From the NCBI RefSeq assembly GCF_030867095.1, contig NC_081832.1:37271756-37335755 (forward strand): a stretch of DNA of 64,000 bases, written 5' to 3'. Positions 47,961 through 59,900 of this stretch are shown piece by piece. How positions within the stretch are numbered: position 1 is the first letter of the stretch; every line of letters begins with the position of its first letter. Position numbers and translations under genes: made by a program. Under the pieces are notes generated by a model. It was not told the origin of the DNA, searched no databases, and saw only the letters and a list, made by a program, of their open reading frames with translations. Source of the DNA: Alligator mississippiensis. Its lineage: Eukaryota; Chordata; Crocodylia; Alligatoridae.

Positions 47961-50900
47961 CCAGGCTCCACTCAGAAGACCAAGAAGGTTCGCTGCACCC
48001 AGGGCCAGGATGCTGTCTTCGGTGAGGTAATGGAGCAGCCTGCTGGCTCTGCCAGGCCTCAGCCTGCTAAGGGAGCCCCACTTCCCCTAGTTGGATTTAG
48101 GGTTACAATATTTCCAGTTCTAAAAAAGAGGACGCCTGGCAGATGGGAGGTGGAGGGAGAGGGGTTATATGGCTGTGTGGGGCTAGTGTCCGTGCCCATT
48201 CCATTGCCCCTCACTCTCAACCCACAGACTGCTGGCCCTGCCAGTGCCTCTCACTTCCAACCTGCAGTACCCTGCCCTTCCAGGCCATACTGGCACCCCT
48301 TACACCCTGGCGCTGCCAGTGTCCTGCACTCCTGACCCACAGCCCCCCACCTCCCCAGTGCCCCTCACTCCCAACACACAGTCCCTCCAGCTGCTGCCCC
48401 TCACTCCCAACCTGCAGTTCTCTGCTCCCCTCAGCCCTGCAACATCTCCTGCTTGCCCTGCCCCTGCAAGCACAGACACCAGCCCCAGTGCTGCCAGCCC
48501 AGCCACACAGCTCCCTGATGCCGCTGAAGGGCCCCCTGACTGCTTCCCCCACTGGAGGGGCAGGTTACTCCCATTCCCACCTTCCCTGCCCTGCTGCAGC
48601 CCTGACTCGCTCTCTCTCCAGCCCCAAGCCCTGGTCATCCAACCCCCACAGACTGCTTGGGGCTGCTCCCACCCCCCTGCCTGGTTGCATGCCAACCATG
48701 TAGATGTATGTGCCCCCTGCCTCCAATTGCCCTCCCCCCACTACACCCAGCCCCAAGCAGTTCCTTGCTAAGGTAAGCCAGGAAAAACTTTGAAGCTGAG
48801 CTGATGAAAATCTGGGACATTTGATCATATTTAAAAAAAACACAACAAACAAAAACACCAAGATAGACGGAGGTGGCAGGACCCAAAAAGAGGACATGTA
48901 TGGGAAAACCTGGTTGTATGGTAACCCTAGTTGGGGAGGCAACTGAATGCCTGACAGCTCCTTGGGGCAATGGGGCTGCAATTACACCTCCTGGATTCAT
49001 AGAGCTTGTTCTAAAGAGAGAAGTGGAGCAGAGTGCACTGCACGGCCAGCAACCTGTACAAGGCAGGGGGGCAGGAAGCAGCCAGCATCTGCAGTGAGTG
49101 GTGACTGGGCTGAGGTTTCTATTCACATCCCTGGGGTAGCCAAGCCAGGGGTGCTCATTAAGGCTGTAACTAGTGAGCAGGTATGCTCAAATCCTGTGTG
49201 GAGCAGAGATCCTTTTCTGCTGCACCAAGTTCTGAAATTAAGCAAATGGCAGAAGAGGTGTTGCCTGTAGGGAATCTTAAACTTCTCAGCTACCATGCAA
49301 TTGGGCATTGGTCCAGTTGGGAGCAGGTCAGCTCCAGAGTGTAGAGCAATTATCCCCAAAATTATTTCATGTCTGATCATTTTCCTTCATGAAAACAATG
49401 ACAGGGGCTTGATAAAAAGGTCCCAGAGTGATTTTAATTCCTCTTCCACTCCTGCAATGGAGCAGGGTAGCCGATTAAAGGAAAATAGCTACACTGGGCA
49501 AAAGTCAAGGACAGGAAGGAGAAAGAACCTGAGGGAAATAGGGCTGTTCATGCCTTTGCATTAGTTCTAGAAAAAGAGGAGAATTGAGTCCAGCTGTTCA
49601 GGACACTGGTAGAAATGTGTGAAAATGGCTGCTAGAGTGACCTAGGCTTCCACAAATCCCTGGTGCATAAACTGTAGATTAGCTGAATCTGACTCATGTT
49701 CCTACTATTCGTTGCCCACACTGTAATGGCAGTTTTGTTCATTGTGCTCTGAATTATCCATAGCAGGATCTGGTTGGCTGGTCCTTGTCTATGACCAGCA
49801 AACCTCTTTCTTACATTTCCTTTCAGGTTGGGGGTGGGGCTAATATTTTCTTGACAGGCATCACCTAGGATTAGGCACAATAAATTTACTGAAGGAGACT
49901 GTCAAAATTAGGAGTTCAGGACAAAGAACACACTGAAAACCAAGCTGTTAAATATTTAACTTTGTTTCTCCAGTTCCTCAAATGCTCTGGGAAAACATAA
50001 GCTGTTGTTTATCTCAAAGCATAGTTAATATCTATCTTTCCCAGGGGTGTTGTCTGTCTTTTCTTACTACGTGTAGACCAGGTGTTTCTCACCCATTCTA
50101 ATTGCAAAATGAAGGAAAGGAGCAGTGCCTCACCTCCTACTGTCACAGACTTACTGCTGTTTCATTAAAATTCATTATGTAGGCAATATGTAGGTACAAA
50201 GGGAAGTTTCCCCCCTTTCCTTGAGGTTCCCTCAAGGTCATAAATTTTTCATACTAGGGTGTTCCGAGCAAAAAAGTTCCTCTTGCAGGCAGGCATCAAG
50301 GGTGTAGCTCCCAGTGATTTAAAGAAGTTGGTTTTCATCTCCAGTGTCTAAGGTCTAGGTGTTCACAGATATTTATGTGCCTAAGGTTCAGGTAGGTGCC
50401 TAGTGTGATTTTTTTTCAGAAGTGCCTAAATCAGGAAGGGGCAACTATCTGGGCTAGAGGGCCACTTAGGAAGCTTTAGTGAGCTGTTCTGGGTTGAGTC
50501 AGCTGCTGCAGAGCTGTGCTGTACTGGGGTTGCCCATGCATGCCTATGCTGGGGCAAAGGCAGCGGGGGGCTGGGTCATGCACTCCTGAGTTCATAGAGC
50601 TTAGATAGGGCTGGGTCCCTACTCCTGAGTTGGGCTGGTCATGACCCATTGGGGAGTGGATCATGGCTCTGCACTGGCCCTGGCCCCAGCCCTTCACTGT
50701 CACCACTCCACAATCCTGGCCCTGGCCCCTGCCTTGCCTGCCTATGCTGTTTCTCCCTGCCCACCTGCAGCCTCATCCCATCTGCCTGGCCCAGCACACC
50801 CTGCCCACCTGGGTCCCGGGCCCGTTTCCATGGAGGCCCCACCTGCCCGCTCTATCTGGCATCCGTGGTGGTCGGCAGCAGGGCAGGGTCCGGTGGGGGC

Positions 50901-53900
50901 AGTGACACTGGCAACGGCAGCTGGAAGGATTTGCTGCTTCTGGGAAGTGGAGTCTGGCTGCTGTGCCACTGCATGCCACAGCTTGGACTGCCCCCCATGC
51001 CTGGGTTGGGTGGGGCTGAGGCTCCTGCTGCAGGCTGGCCTAAGTCATTTAATATTCCCATGAATGTGTGTGTGAGTGGGGAGGGGAGGAGGAATAAGGA
51101 TGATCCCCAGTCTTGCAGGTCTCTGCAATGAACAGATTTTTCACCTTGTACTTAGTTTATCTGCAGTTGTCAGATTTCTTCCTCTTATATCTTGAGTTAT
51201 ATGGTTAACCTGCCCATGTGTTTCTGAAATTCCCACTAGGCTGATAATCAAGGGAAAAGGGACTCTGTTTTACAAGAGGAGACTGAAGAGCTTGGCAAAA
51301 TGAAGGCTAAGAAAAGATATGATTCCTCTTTATAAATACATCAGGGAGAGAAAAGAGATATTAAAACTAAAGGAACATGTTGGCACAAAAACAACTGGCT
51401 ATAAACTCACCATGATTAAATTGAGGCTGGCAATAAAAGAAAATTTCTAACAGTTTGAGATGTGAAGTTCTGGAACAACCTTTCAATAGGGCGGGGGGAA
51501 AGAAATGTACTGGTTTTAAGATGGAACTTTATCAATTTATGAGTGGAGTTATATGGCATGGTGCAGAAGGGGTCTAGACTCAGTGACTGCAGAAGTCCCT
51601 TCACTGCTCACTAGATGCCTATTTTTAGATACTTAAATGCTTTACAAAATCTGCCCTTAAGTCTGCAATGCTAACAAGAGTATTCTTGTTTCTAATATCA
51701 CAAGATAGAAAATTAAAAATCCTGGTTCAAATGTTTGCTAAGTTTGGTATACACACTAGGTACACAGCTAATGCAGGCTGGGTCAAGTGTGTGCACAAAC
51801 GCCTGCTAAAGCATGTTACTCATGACTTTGATATATGTACATATATATTAGGTGCACAGATGCCTGTACGGGCCGGGCCCCGGGGACGAGTACGTCTATG
51901 GGAGCAGGATATGGCCCATATGCTGTAGCATTCTTTTACCTAGCGAGCCGGGCCCGTCTTTGCGCACGCGGGCTGTGGCCAGCAGCCCGGGCACGCGGGG
52001 CTGGAGAGAACCGGCGGCGCAGTTTGCTACGCGCGAGCTAGAATTAGTTATGGAGGCGTAATGGTTGATTGAAAAGATTGTTTACTTACACCCAAAGATG
52101 GTATTGGTGTAGGCTGGACAGGTTTCCAGGCACAGCTCCCGCTTAGATCCTCGCTAGAGGAACACGACAAATTTGATTGCTCCCAAGGAGTTGTTCAGGC
52201 TCCGCGGGTCCGGTTCGGGGTTCGAAAGGTTCCCTGGAGTTGCTTAGGCTCCGTGGATCCTTTCTGTGTGCAGGGAAGAAGGATACGTCGGGATTGCGCT
52301 CGGTGACGGGGAGAGGCTAGAGGCTGATCAGACCTCTGTTGCCTGCTTGAAATGCGTTGGGTCCGTAAGGATCCGCAGCGCTTAGAGATCTTCACACAGC
52401 GTGAAGTCTCCTCCTCCTGGTGTTCGTGGAGTCCTCCAACTTGGGCGGAAACCACACAAGCTTTTTATATGGCTAGCAAGCCAATCACTAGCCACCACAT
52501 GTGAATAATTTAGAACTAGCCAATGGTGGGGCACAAATTTGAATACGAATGGCGGGAACTCCTTGCAATGAGCATTTCTGTGCTGCAACAAAGAAATGCA
52601 CCCTGCAAAGAAAGCTACAAAATGGCGGGAACTTCTGTTGCACCCGGGGTTCTCCTTTGCAGCGGAAAACTCCACCGTGCAAAGAAGTTGCAATTTGGCG
52701 GGAAATAATTCAGTGGTGCCAAAGCACACACAAAACAAAAATCACAACTTTGGGGTGTGACATCCCCCCTTGCTGAAGGCACAGCTGAATTATGCTGTAC
52801 TCTCATCACTCGAGTTATTGAGAGCTCTTACTACCGGTTGTCGAACTAAACAAGTAAACACAAAATTGGCCAACATAAGAAGTTCGTCCTCCAGGGATCG
52901 AATCAATAACCAGCACAAATACATATACACATAATCAGATTCATAACAAAAAACTGCACGATCAGGGCTTCAGTGGGCGTCATGGCAAAGTCGTACGTCA
53001 GGCCCTCACTTCTCGGTGATGTTATCCTTCTCGTGGCTTCTCTTCGCCATGCACTCTGAGTTCCGGATCTGTAAACAAAACTCTTAAAAAATAAGTAACG
53101 TATTTCAAAAATATTTACAAAATTTACATGGAACTATACTACTATTTCCAAAACCTATAATACAAGTGTTTGGCACTCCAATCCACCCTCTTTTGCACGT
53201 TCAACTAGACGGTTAGTTAAGCTCAAACTCCGTGGACATGAGTCCCAACCATGAGACTATAGCCTCGTCAGACTCCATTTTAGATTCCCTGTACAGCTGT
53301 TGTAATTCCGTCCAAGCACGAATACGACTGGTGGCGGCATCTCGTGCATCAGTTACTGGGTTGATCGTTGTTACAAGACGAGCTGCTCTGTTAGGAGTTG
53401 ATGTTGTTATAGGCTGAACTACTGCCGCTGGAGTTACTGCTGCTGTTATTGCTTCAGGCAGGAGGGGCGGATGCACTCCTCCGCTTGACTCTCTCCTTCG
53501 TCGGCAGGAAGGCGTGGTCGGTAGAGACGTCGCTGCGTCGCTAGGCAGAGTTGCCAGAGACGACGCTGCGTCGATGGGCGGAGTCGCGGACTGGACTCTC
53601 GCGGGTTCTTCAGAAGCTCCACCCTTCTTTTCCGGTTCTTCCACGCGGTCTCCCTCTTGCTTGGCGCCATCTTGGACTGGCGTTTCAGGCTCCTTCTTCT
53701 CAGCTGCTTCCTTGACCACTCGGATCGCCGTCTGCAGCTGGGTTTTCAAACTTAAGTTCTTTTGCATTAAATCCATCACAGCACGAAAAGTTGTACCACA
53801 TTCTCCCCCCTTGTCGTACCTCAAGGCCACTCTTTCATCCGCAGCGTGTTCCTCCATCTCCAGATCTTCGCGGAGCTCGGATGGAAGCTCGCGACCCCGT

Positions 53901-56900
53901 AATCTAGGCATTACCATACACGGGGAGAACCGGCCGATTGGCTCCGGTCCATCACTCTCCCGAGCATATCGTAGGCATCAGGCACACTCCCGGGTGAAAG
54001 TGGGGTTCGTTTCACCTGCCGGGTTGGGTCCGGCAAGGGACACAGTATCGAGGGGCCTGAACAGGACCCGCTCATCTCTCATTATACACCCGAATGCCGC
54101 GGGGAGCAAGTACACTTCCCTCTCTCTCGGGGCTCCGTCCTCGGAGATTCCCTCTTCTCCCTTTAGCGACAGACGTCCGCTCACAAATCTTTCACCCGTT
54201 CCGCCCGCCTGGTGGTAAGCGATAAGCACCTCCAGTTCCTCAAAGCTTTTCACTTGGCGTTGGTTACCGCGCCAAGGGCAGTTCTGAACCAACTCTAGCT
54301 CTAGCGTGTTCTCTCCTGATCACATCCTTGTCGCCATGTGCGGGCTGGGCCCCGATCCTGCCACCATGTGCGGGCCGGGGGCGAGCCGGGCCCGTCTTCG
54401 CGCATGCGGGCTGTGGCCAGCAGCCCAGGCACACGGGGCTGGAGAGAACCGGCGGCGCAGTTTGCTACGCGCGAGCTAGAATTAGTTACGGAGGCGTAAT
54501 GGTTGATTGAAAAGATTGTTTACTTACACCCAAAGATGGTATTGGTGTAGGCTGGACAGGTTTCCAGGCACAGCTCCTGCTTAGATCCTCGCTAGAGGAA
54601 CACGACAAATTCGATTGCTCCCACGGAGTTGTTCAGGCTCCGTGGGTCCGGTTCAGGGTTCGAAAGGTTCCCTGGAGTTGCTTAGGCTCTGCGGGTCCGA
54701 AGTTACAGGAAAGGGATACGTCTGGGATTGCGATCGGCGACAGGGAGAGGCGAGAAGCGAAAGCTCTGTAGGTTCGGTTCTATTGCCTCTATTGCCTGCT
54801 TAGGGGAGATGCGTTGGGTCCGCGAGGGTCCGCAGCGCTTGGAGATCTTCACACAGAATCTCTCTCTCTTCCTCCCTCCTCCAACTTGGGCGGAAACTAC
54901 CCAAGCCTTTTGTACGGCTAGCAAGCCAATCACTAGCCACCACGTGTGAATAATTTAGAACTAGCCAATGGTGGGGCACAAATTTGAATACGAATGGCGG
55001 GAACTCCTTGCAACAAGCATTTCTGTGCTGCAACAAAGAAATGTACCCTGCAAAGAAAGCTACAAAACGGCGGGAACTTCTTTTGCACCCGGGGTTCTCC
55101 TTTGCAGCGGAAAACTCCATCGTGCAAAGAAGCTGCAATTTGGCGGGAAATAATTCAGTGGTGCCAAAGCACACACAAAACAAAAATCACAAGTTTGGGT
55201 TGTGACAATGCCTACCTAGTAATTTTGTTAATCTGGCTCTATAGGTATATATGCATTGGTCTCGTACGCATAAAAGCAAATACATTCTTCAAAAATATAG
55301 CCTATATTTTAAATCACATAATGTCATTCAAACTGTAATGCTGTGCAGTTTAGAAAGGTGTTTTCCTTGAGATACTGGCTTAGATTTCATAAGCTGTAAA
55401 TCATTTGGCACGGTGGGAGCCAAACTTTTTGGCAAGTATGCTACAACTTAAGCCCTGCAGCCTCCATAAGTGTTGCTCCAGTTCCCTTCCCTTGCCCAGT
55501 CTGCTTCTCTGCTTTCTGTTCCCAGCCCTATTTGCCCCTATGCTTTCTGCTGTATCCTTGTCATGCCATGGACCCCACACAGGGGCTACCTATGCTACGT
55601 ATGGCACGCATACTGCAGGTTGGCCACCCTGATTTAGTAGATAGCACTCATAGTGCATGTAGGGCTCTGAAAAGTAACTCATCCAGCTGTACACTTGTTG
55701 CCCAGATAGCTGTGTTATCTTATCAGTCAGAAGGTATGGGTAGATATGAACTCTTATAGACTAAGTAAATGAGATACATATGTATAGAGCACAAGCTTTT
55801 GTGAACCCAGGTTCACTTTGTCAGATGCTCTGAAAAGACATGCAGAAAACAGAGCATAAGAAGGAGAGAGAAATTAGAATGTGAAAGACCAGGAAGGGAG
55901 CGGGGGGGTGCTAGGAGAGAAAAGCAAATGAGCAGTAAACCCATAGGAACAAAGCACGTCAGAAAAGCTAATACCGGTAATGAGATAAAAATCCACAGTC
56001 TGTGTTTAAACCATACTTAACACAGTCCAATTATTGAATGATTTCTTCTTAGCTTCCCATTGAAACCAGTTTTTAATAGGGGTGCACCGATAAAGATTTT
56101 TTTGAGCCGATACTGATGGTCAATTATTAACAAGCCATATTGGCCAATACTGATATGATTGCTGGTATGTAGCAGCAGCCTGCCCTCACCCCGCGCACAG
56201 ATCTGGGGGGCATATGCCCCCCATGCCTTCCCAGAGGTGTGCGCAGTGGCAGGAGCCACCCCCCTCCCTGCACCCCACTAAGCCCAGGCCCAGCCCTACT
56301 CCCTCCCTCACTGCAGGAGCCTCAATTTGCACCCCCCCACTCCCACCCCTCCCCTCCCCTTTGCCTCTTCCTCACAACAGACTTACCAGCTGGATACTGC
56401 TCTCCAAGCTGCTGGGCTGGCCACATGCATGCTGTGACTACACATGCACGTGGCATTTATTGGTGACATTATCAGCCACATCAGCCAAAAAAAGCTGATT
56501 GCTGATAATGTCAATTTTCCCTTTATCAGTGCCAATATGATATGGACTGATGTACCAGTACACCTCTAGTTTTTAATTTTTTTTTGCCTCAGCAATGGGG
56601 TGTCCAGAGGGGGGGGTCATCAATGGGGTGTCCAGAGAGGCTGAAGTGTTCTGCCACAGGCCTTTGTGTCTTTCTGCAGCTGATGTCCAATCAGTGTTTG
56701 AATAGAGACACCTAGAGATTGCCTTGTCTGTCTGATGCATCAGAGGGGCATTTCACGCAGGTGATGATGGCGTAGATAATGTTGGTAGACTTGCAGGTGA
56801 ACATTGTACTCCTTGTTATTAGATCCAATGATAGTCTGCATGGATGGGGGACACAGCAGGCATTTGGGTCCATTGGAAGGCCTGGTGCCTTGATGAGGAT

Positions 56901-59900
56901 GGGAGTTTGTTTGAGAGATATCATTTGAGGTTGGGGGGCTGTTTGTAAGCCAGGAGAGGTTTGTCCCTAAAGGCTGTCTTGAGACAGTCATCCTTTTCCA
57001 AGAGGAGTTGAAGGGCATTAATTATATGTCTTAGGTGTTCAAGCTTGGGGCTGCGAGTGACAAGCAGATAGATTCTGTTGTCCTTTTCCTGGAGTTGGTA
57101 TTGTAGGAGGTCATAACAAGGGCTGAGTCTGGCTTTGCTGATCTGAGTGGCTACAGTTTTGTGATTGTATTGTAAGGCCACATCTACATGAGATGCTGAC
57201 AGCGCAGTAGCCTGGGACTACTGCGCAGTAGCGTCACATCACACTTTCTGCCACGTGACAGAACTGCACAGTAGTGCAAAACCCCTGCACAGTAGTTTTG
57301 AACTGCTGCACAGTCAGCATCATGAAAAAGCCATTCGGCAATGCTATTGCACAGTAACTCCGATTACTGTGCAGTCATTTAGTACTTGTATAAACAAGTA
57401 CTAAATGACAGCTCAGTAATAACTGCACAATCAGCATCTCATATACCCACGGCCTAATTGTAGAAATCCCTGCTTTAGATCCTTAAGGTGTTCATCCCAG
57501 TTGATGGGGTCAGAGCAGATCCAGTTGTAACAGAAGCTGGCTGTAGGCTATGGATCTAATGATATGCGTGGGATGAAAACTGGTGTAATGAAGGTGGCTG
57601 TGGCAGTTGGTAGGTTTCTGATATGTGGTGGTCATGCTTTCTACACATCCTTTCACAGTGTCTGATGAAGTGAACTTGGATTCATGAAAGCTTGTGCTCT
57701 ATATATATCTTATTTAGTTAGTCTATAAAGATACATAACTACTCTGCCTTCTGACTGACTTCAGACTAACACTGCTAATTTCTTCCCTCTTATCTTCTCA
57801 GTGTCTCACTTATCCTGACTACCTTTTATCCTTTCTACTGTTTGTTAAATTCTCCTTTTGCTTTTTATCTTGGATTTGAATCTGTAAGCTCCTAGGACAG
57901 GGGATGCTGTCTTCCTGTGCATTTGTACATGTTCTTGAGGTTTCTGAGGCACTTTTGTTATAAAATACCTAAATATTATTTAATATTTAGTAGTATTATT
58001 ATTTAGTATTATTTAATACTCTAGCTCTAGCATATCTGCTAGGGGTGAGAGAGGAGTTGTGGCTAGAGGGAGTGGGAAGGGGGAACAGTGGTAGGGAGAG
58101 GGGGGAGGAAGGGGTGGTATGGCAGAGGAGAGGAGGGGGAGAATAAAAAGAATGGGGTGTTACAGAGAAGAAGATGAATGACACAGGGGTGGCCAAGGCA
58201 AGGAGAGGGTCTGAGGGATGGAGATAAGTCATTCATGGGTGGGGAGGGGGAGTCCCTCTGACAGCAAAGAAATTCCAGGTTATTACAGGCCCTAGGGGAG
58301 CCTGAGCTGCCTGGATTACTTATGGTCAGACATTCTCGCGCTCTCTCTCTCTCTCTCTGAGGTTATTTCAGACCACTTGCTCAGCACCCCCAAAGATGGC
58401 TCTGACCTACTACAAGTAATGACTTCAAGCCCTCTGTACAGTGAGCATGCCAGGAAGAGGAGCTGCTGGCACTCCTCACACATTTCAGTTAGGTTTTTCA
58501 GTGAACAGATATCGCTGAGACCATGAAGACTAGGCCTGTTCATGGAGAGAGTACATTTTCCTGTTTCCTTGTTCTGATAGGAGGTAGGCTTCCAGGTATA
58601 TGTGCCTTGAATTTGTTAGGGAAAGGCCTGATGGTGTGGTGGGGAGCTGTGTAACACAGCATCCTGCACAGGGAAGCAGGGCAGGAATGCTCAGACCAGG
58701 AAGTCTGGTTGGCGCAACTAGGGCAAAGAGGCACCTGCAGCCAGGACTGTGCTGGGGAGCATCTTATCTAATGGTGGGCTGTGCTGCCCTGGCCACTATA
58801 ACTGCCTGCTGGGACAGTGCACAGCTAGTGGAAAAGACTGCCACTCTAAATAACTGGATTGGGTTCACAGCATAGGTGGAGTCTCCACTTCTCTTTCCAG
58901 GTTCTCCAGCATCTCTTTCACTCTTGCCTCCTGTATGCATTTTGCCAAGAGATGGGGAAATGCAGGTGAAATGAGATGCAAACGGTGGACAAAAGTACCC
59001 AAGAAGTCCTGTCAGCAACTGAGTTGCAGGAATGTTTGCTGGGAGCTGGGGCATGTTCAGGTTAAGGATGAATTATGTGGATTAGTGGGGGAGGGAATGG
59101 GCTTACTTCCCTTTTGTGTTATTTTAAGTCTAAAGGAGCAAGCCCTGAAAAGATTTCTGAGCCAAAGAAAAGTGACGAGGAGCAGCACTCTCTTTGCCTT
59201 ACATTAGGAATTCAGGTTTCATCGCTCTTTCTTCTGGTTTTTTATGGCTTATTAAACCCACATGTCTGAATATACAGATAGAAGAAAAGCTCTATTAAAA
59301 ATTGATCCTCCAGCTCTTTCCAGTAGCAACTAGGAGAGTCTCAGTTCAGTTAATTGGATCTTGCACTTAGACCTCCAGCAAATCTAAGGGAACCAGGGGG
59401 GTTGAAGTGCCTGATATTGCATATAGAAAAATTATCAGAATCCAACATCCTCTACTGACTCAAACTTTGCAGGTTTCCTCCTTGGCCCCATGAACGCATA
59501 CCTCCATGGTGGAGTGCATGAGAGTGCTGTGGAATAAGGGATCTTTTCTCCTTCTTTAGTTTGTTCACATCTTGCTGCTTCTCTTGGCTGATGGGGTGAA
59601 GTTTGGGTTGTTCTGCATTTTATATTTTATTAATTGTATTAATTTTATTTTGCACCCCCTTCTTCACACGTTTCTTTTGGTATTATACCAGTCGAAGTAG
59701 GAAGGTGAGGGGAGCTGATATCAGTTTGTCTCTCAGCTCCTGCCTTGGAGTCCCTCTATTTGGCTAGACTAGGCAAACAACTCTAGTCTCTAGAGGATCC
59801 GAAGTGGCCACTTCTACAAGTGTCTGTCCCCAAGAAGCCCCTTTGTCAGTGAAGGCATTAGGGTGCATGTTCTTACTCTAATGGGCATTTATTACAGCAT

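Larger units (their letters stand above)
51860..55212 (-). mobile_element. LTR retroelement (endogenous retrovirus-like), gag-like relic only
   Basis: Two direct LTRs, 51865-52762 and 54367-55207, both TG...CA, flanked by a 5-bp duplication ATGCC (51860-51864 and 55208-55212). The polypurine tract AAGGGGGGA lies next to the left LTR on the reverse strand, so the element reads right to left and the left LTR is the 3' one. A primer-site-like TGGTGGCAGGATCGGGG follows the right LTR on that strand. The 1.6-kb interior holds only a gag-like frame; no protease, reverse transcriptase, integrase or env is seen. Confidence 0.9.
55735..57645 (-). mobile_element. Second Penelope-like element, split by a hAT and a MITE
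   Basis: Reverse-strand order from the right: RT-end text (57460-57645, SYHPTHIIRSIAYSQ-like), then the linker SPKLEHLRHIINALQLLLEK and DKPLLAYKQPPNLK (56921-57181), then the GIY-YIG start FTCKSTNIIYAIITCVKCPS (56712-56924), then the 3' tail AGCACAAGCTTTTGTGAAC antisense near 55780-55850. The hAT (56077) and MITE (57176) interrupt it. Confidence 0.75.

Noticed and set aside
48018..48026. Alternative FER1L4 exon 2 donor GTGAGG at 48021
   Set aside because: Using it shifts the frame so that exon 3 no longer reads LFRWPHYG; the GTAATG donor at 48027 keeps the ferlin frame.
57176..57454. Regularly repeated GCACAGTAG motif as a CRISPR-like array
   Set aside because: Spacing is irregular, motifs point both ways, and they lie inside a MITE with TAA duplication in vertebrate DNA.
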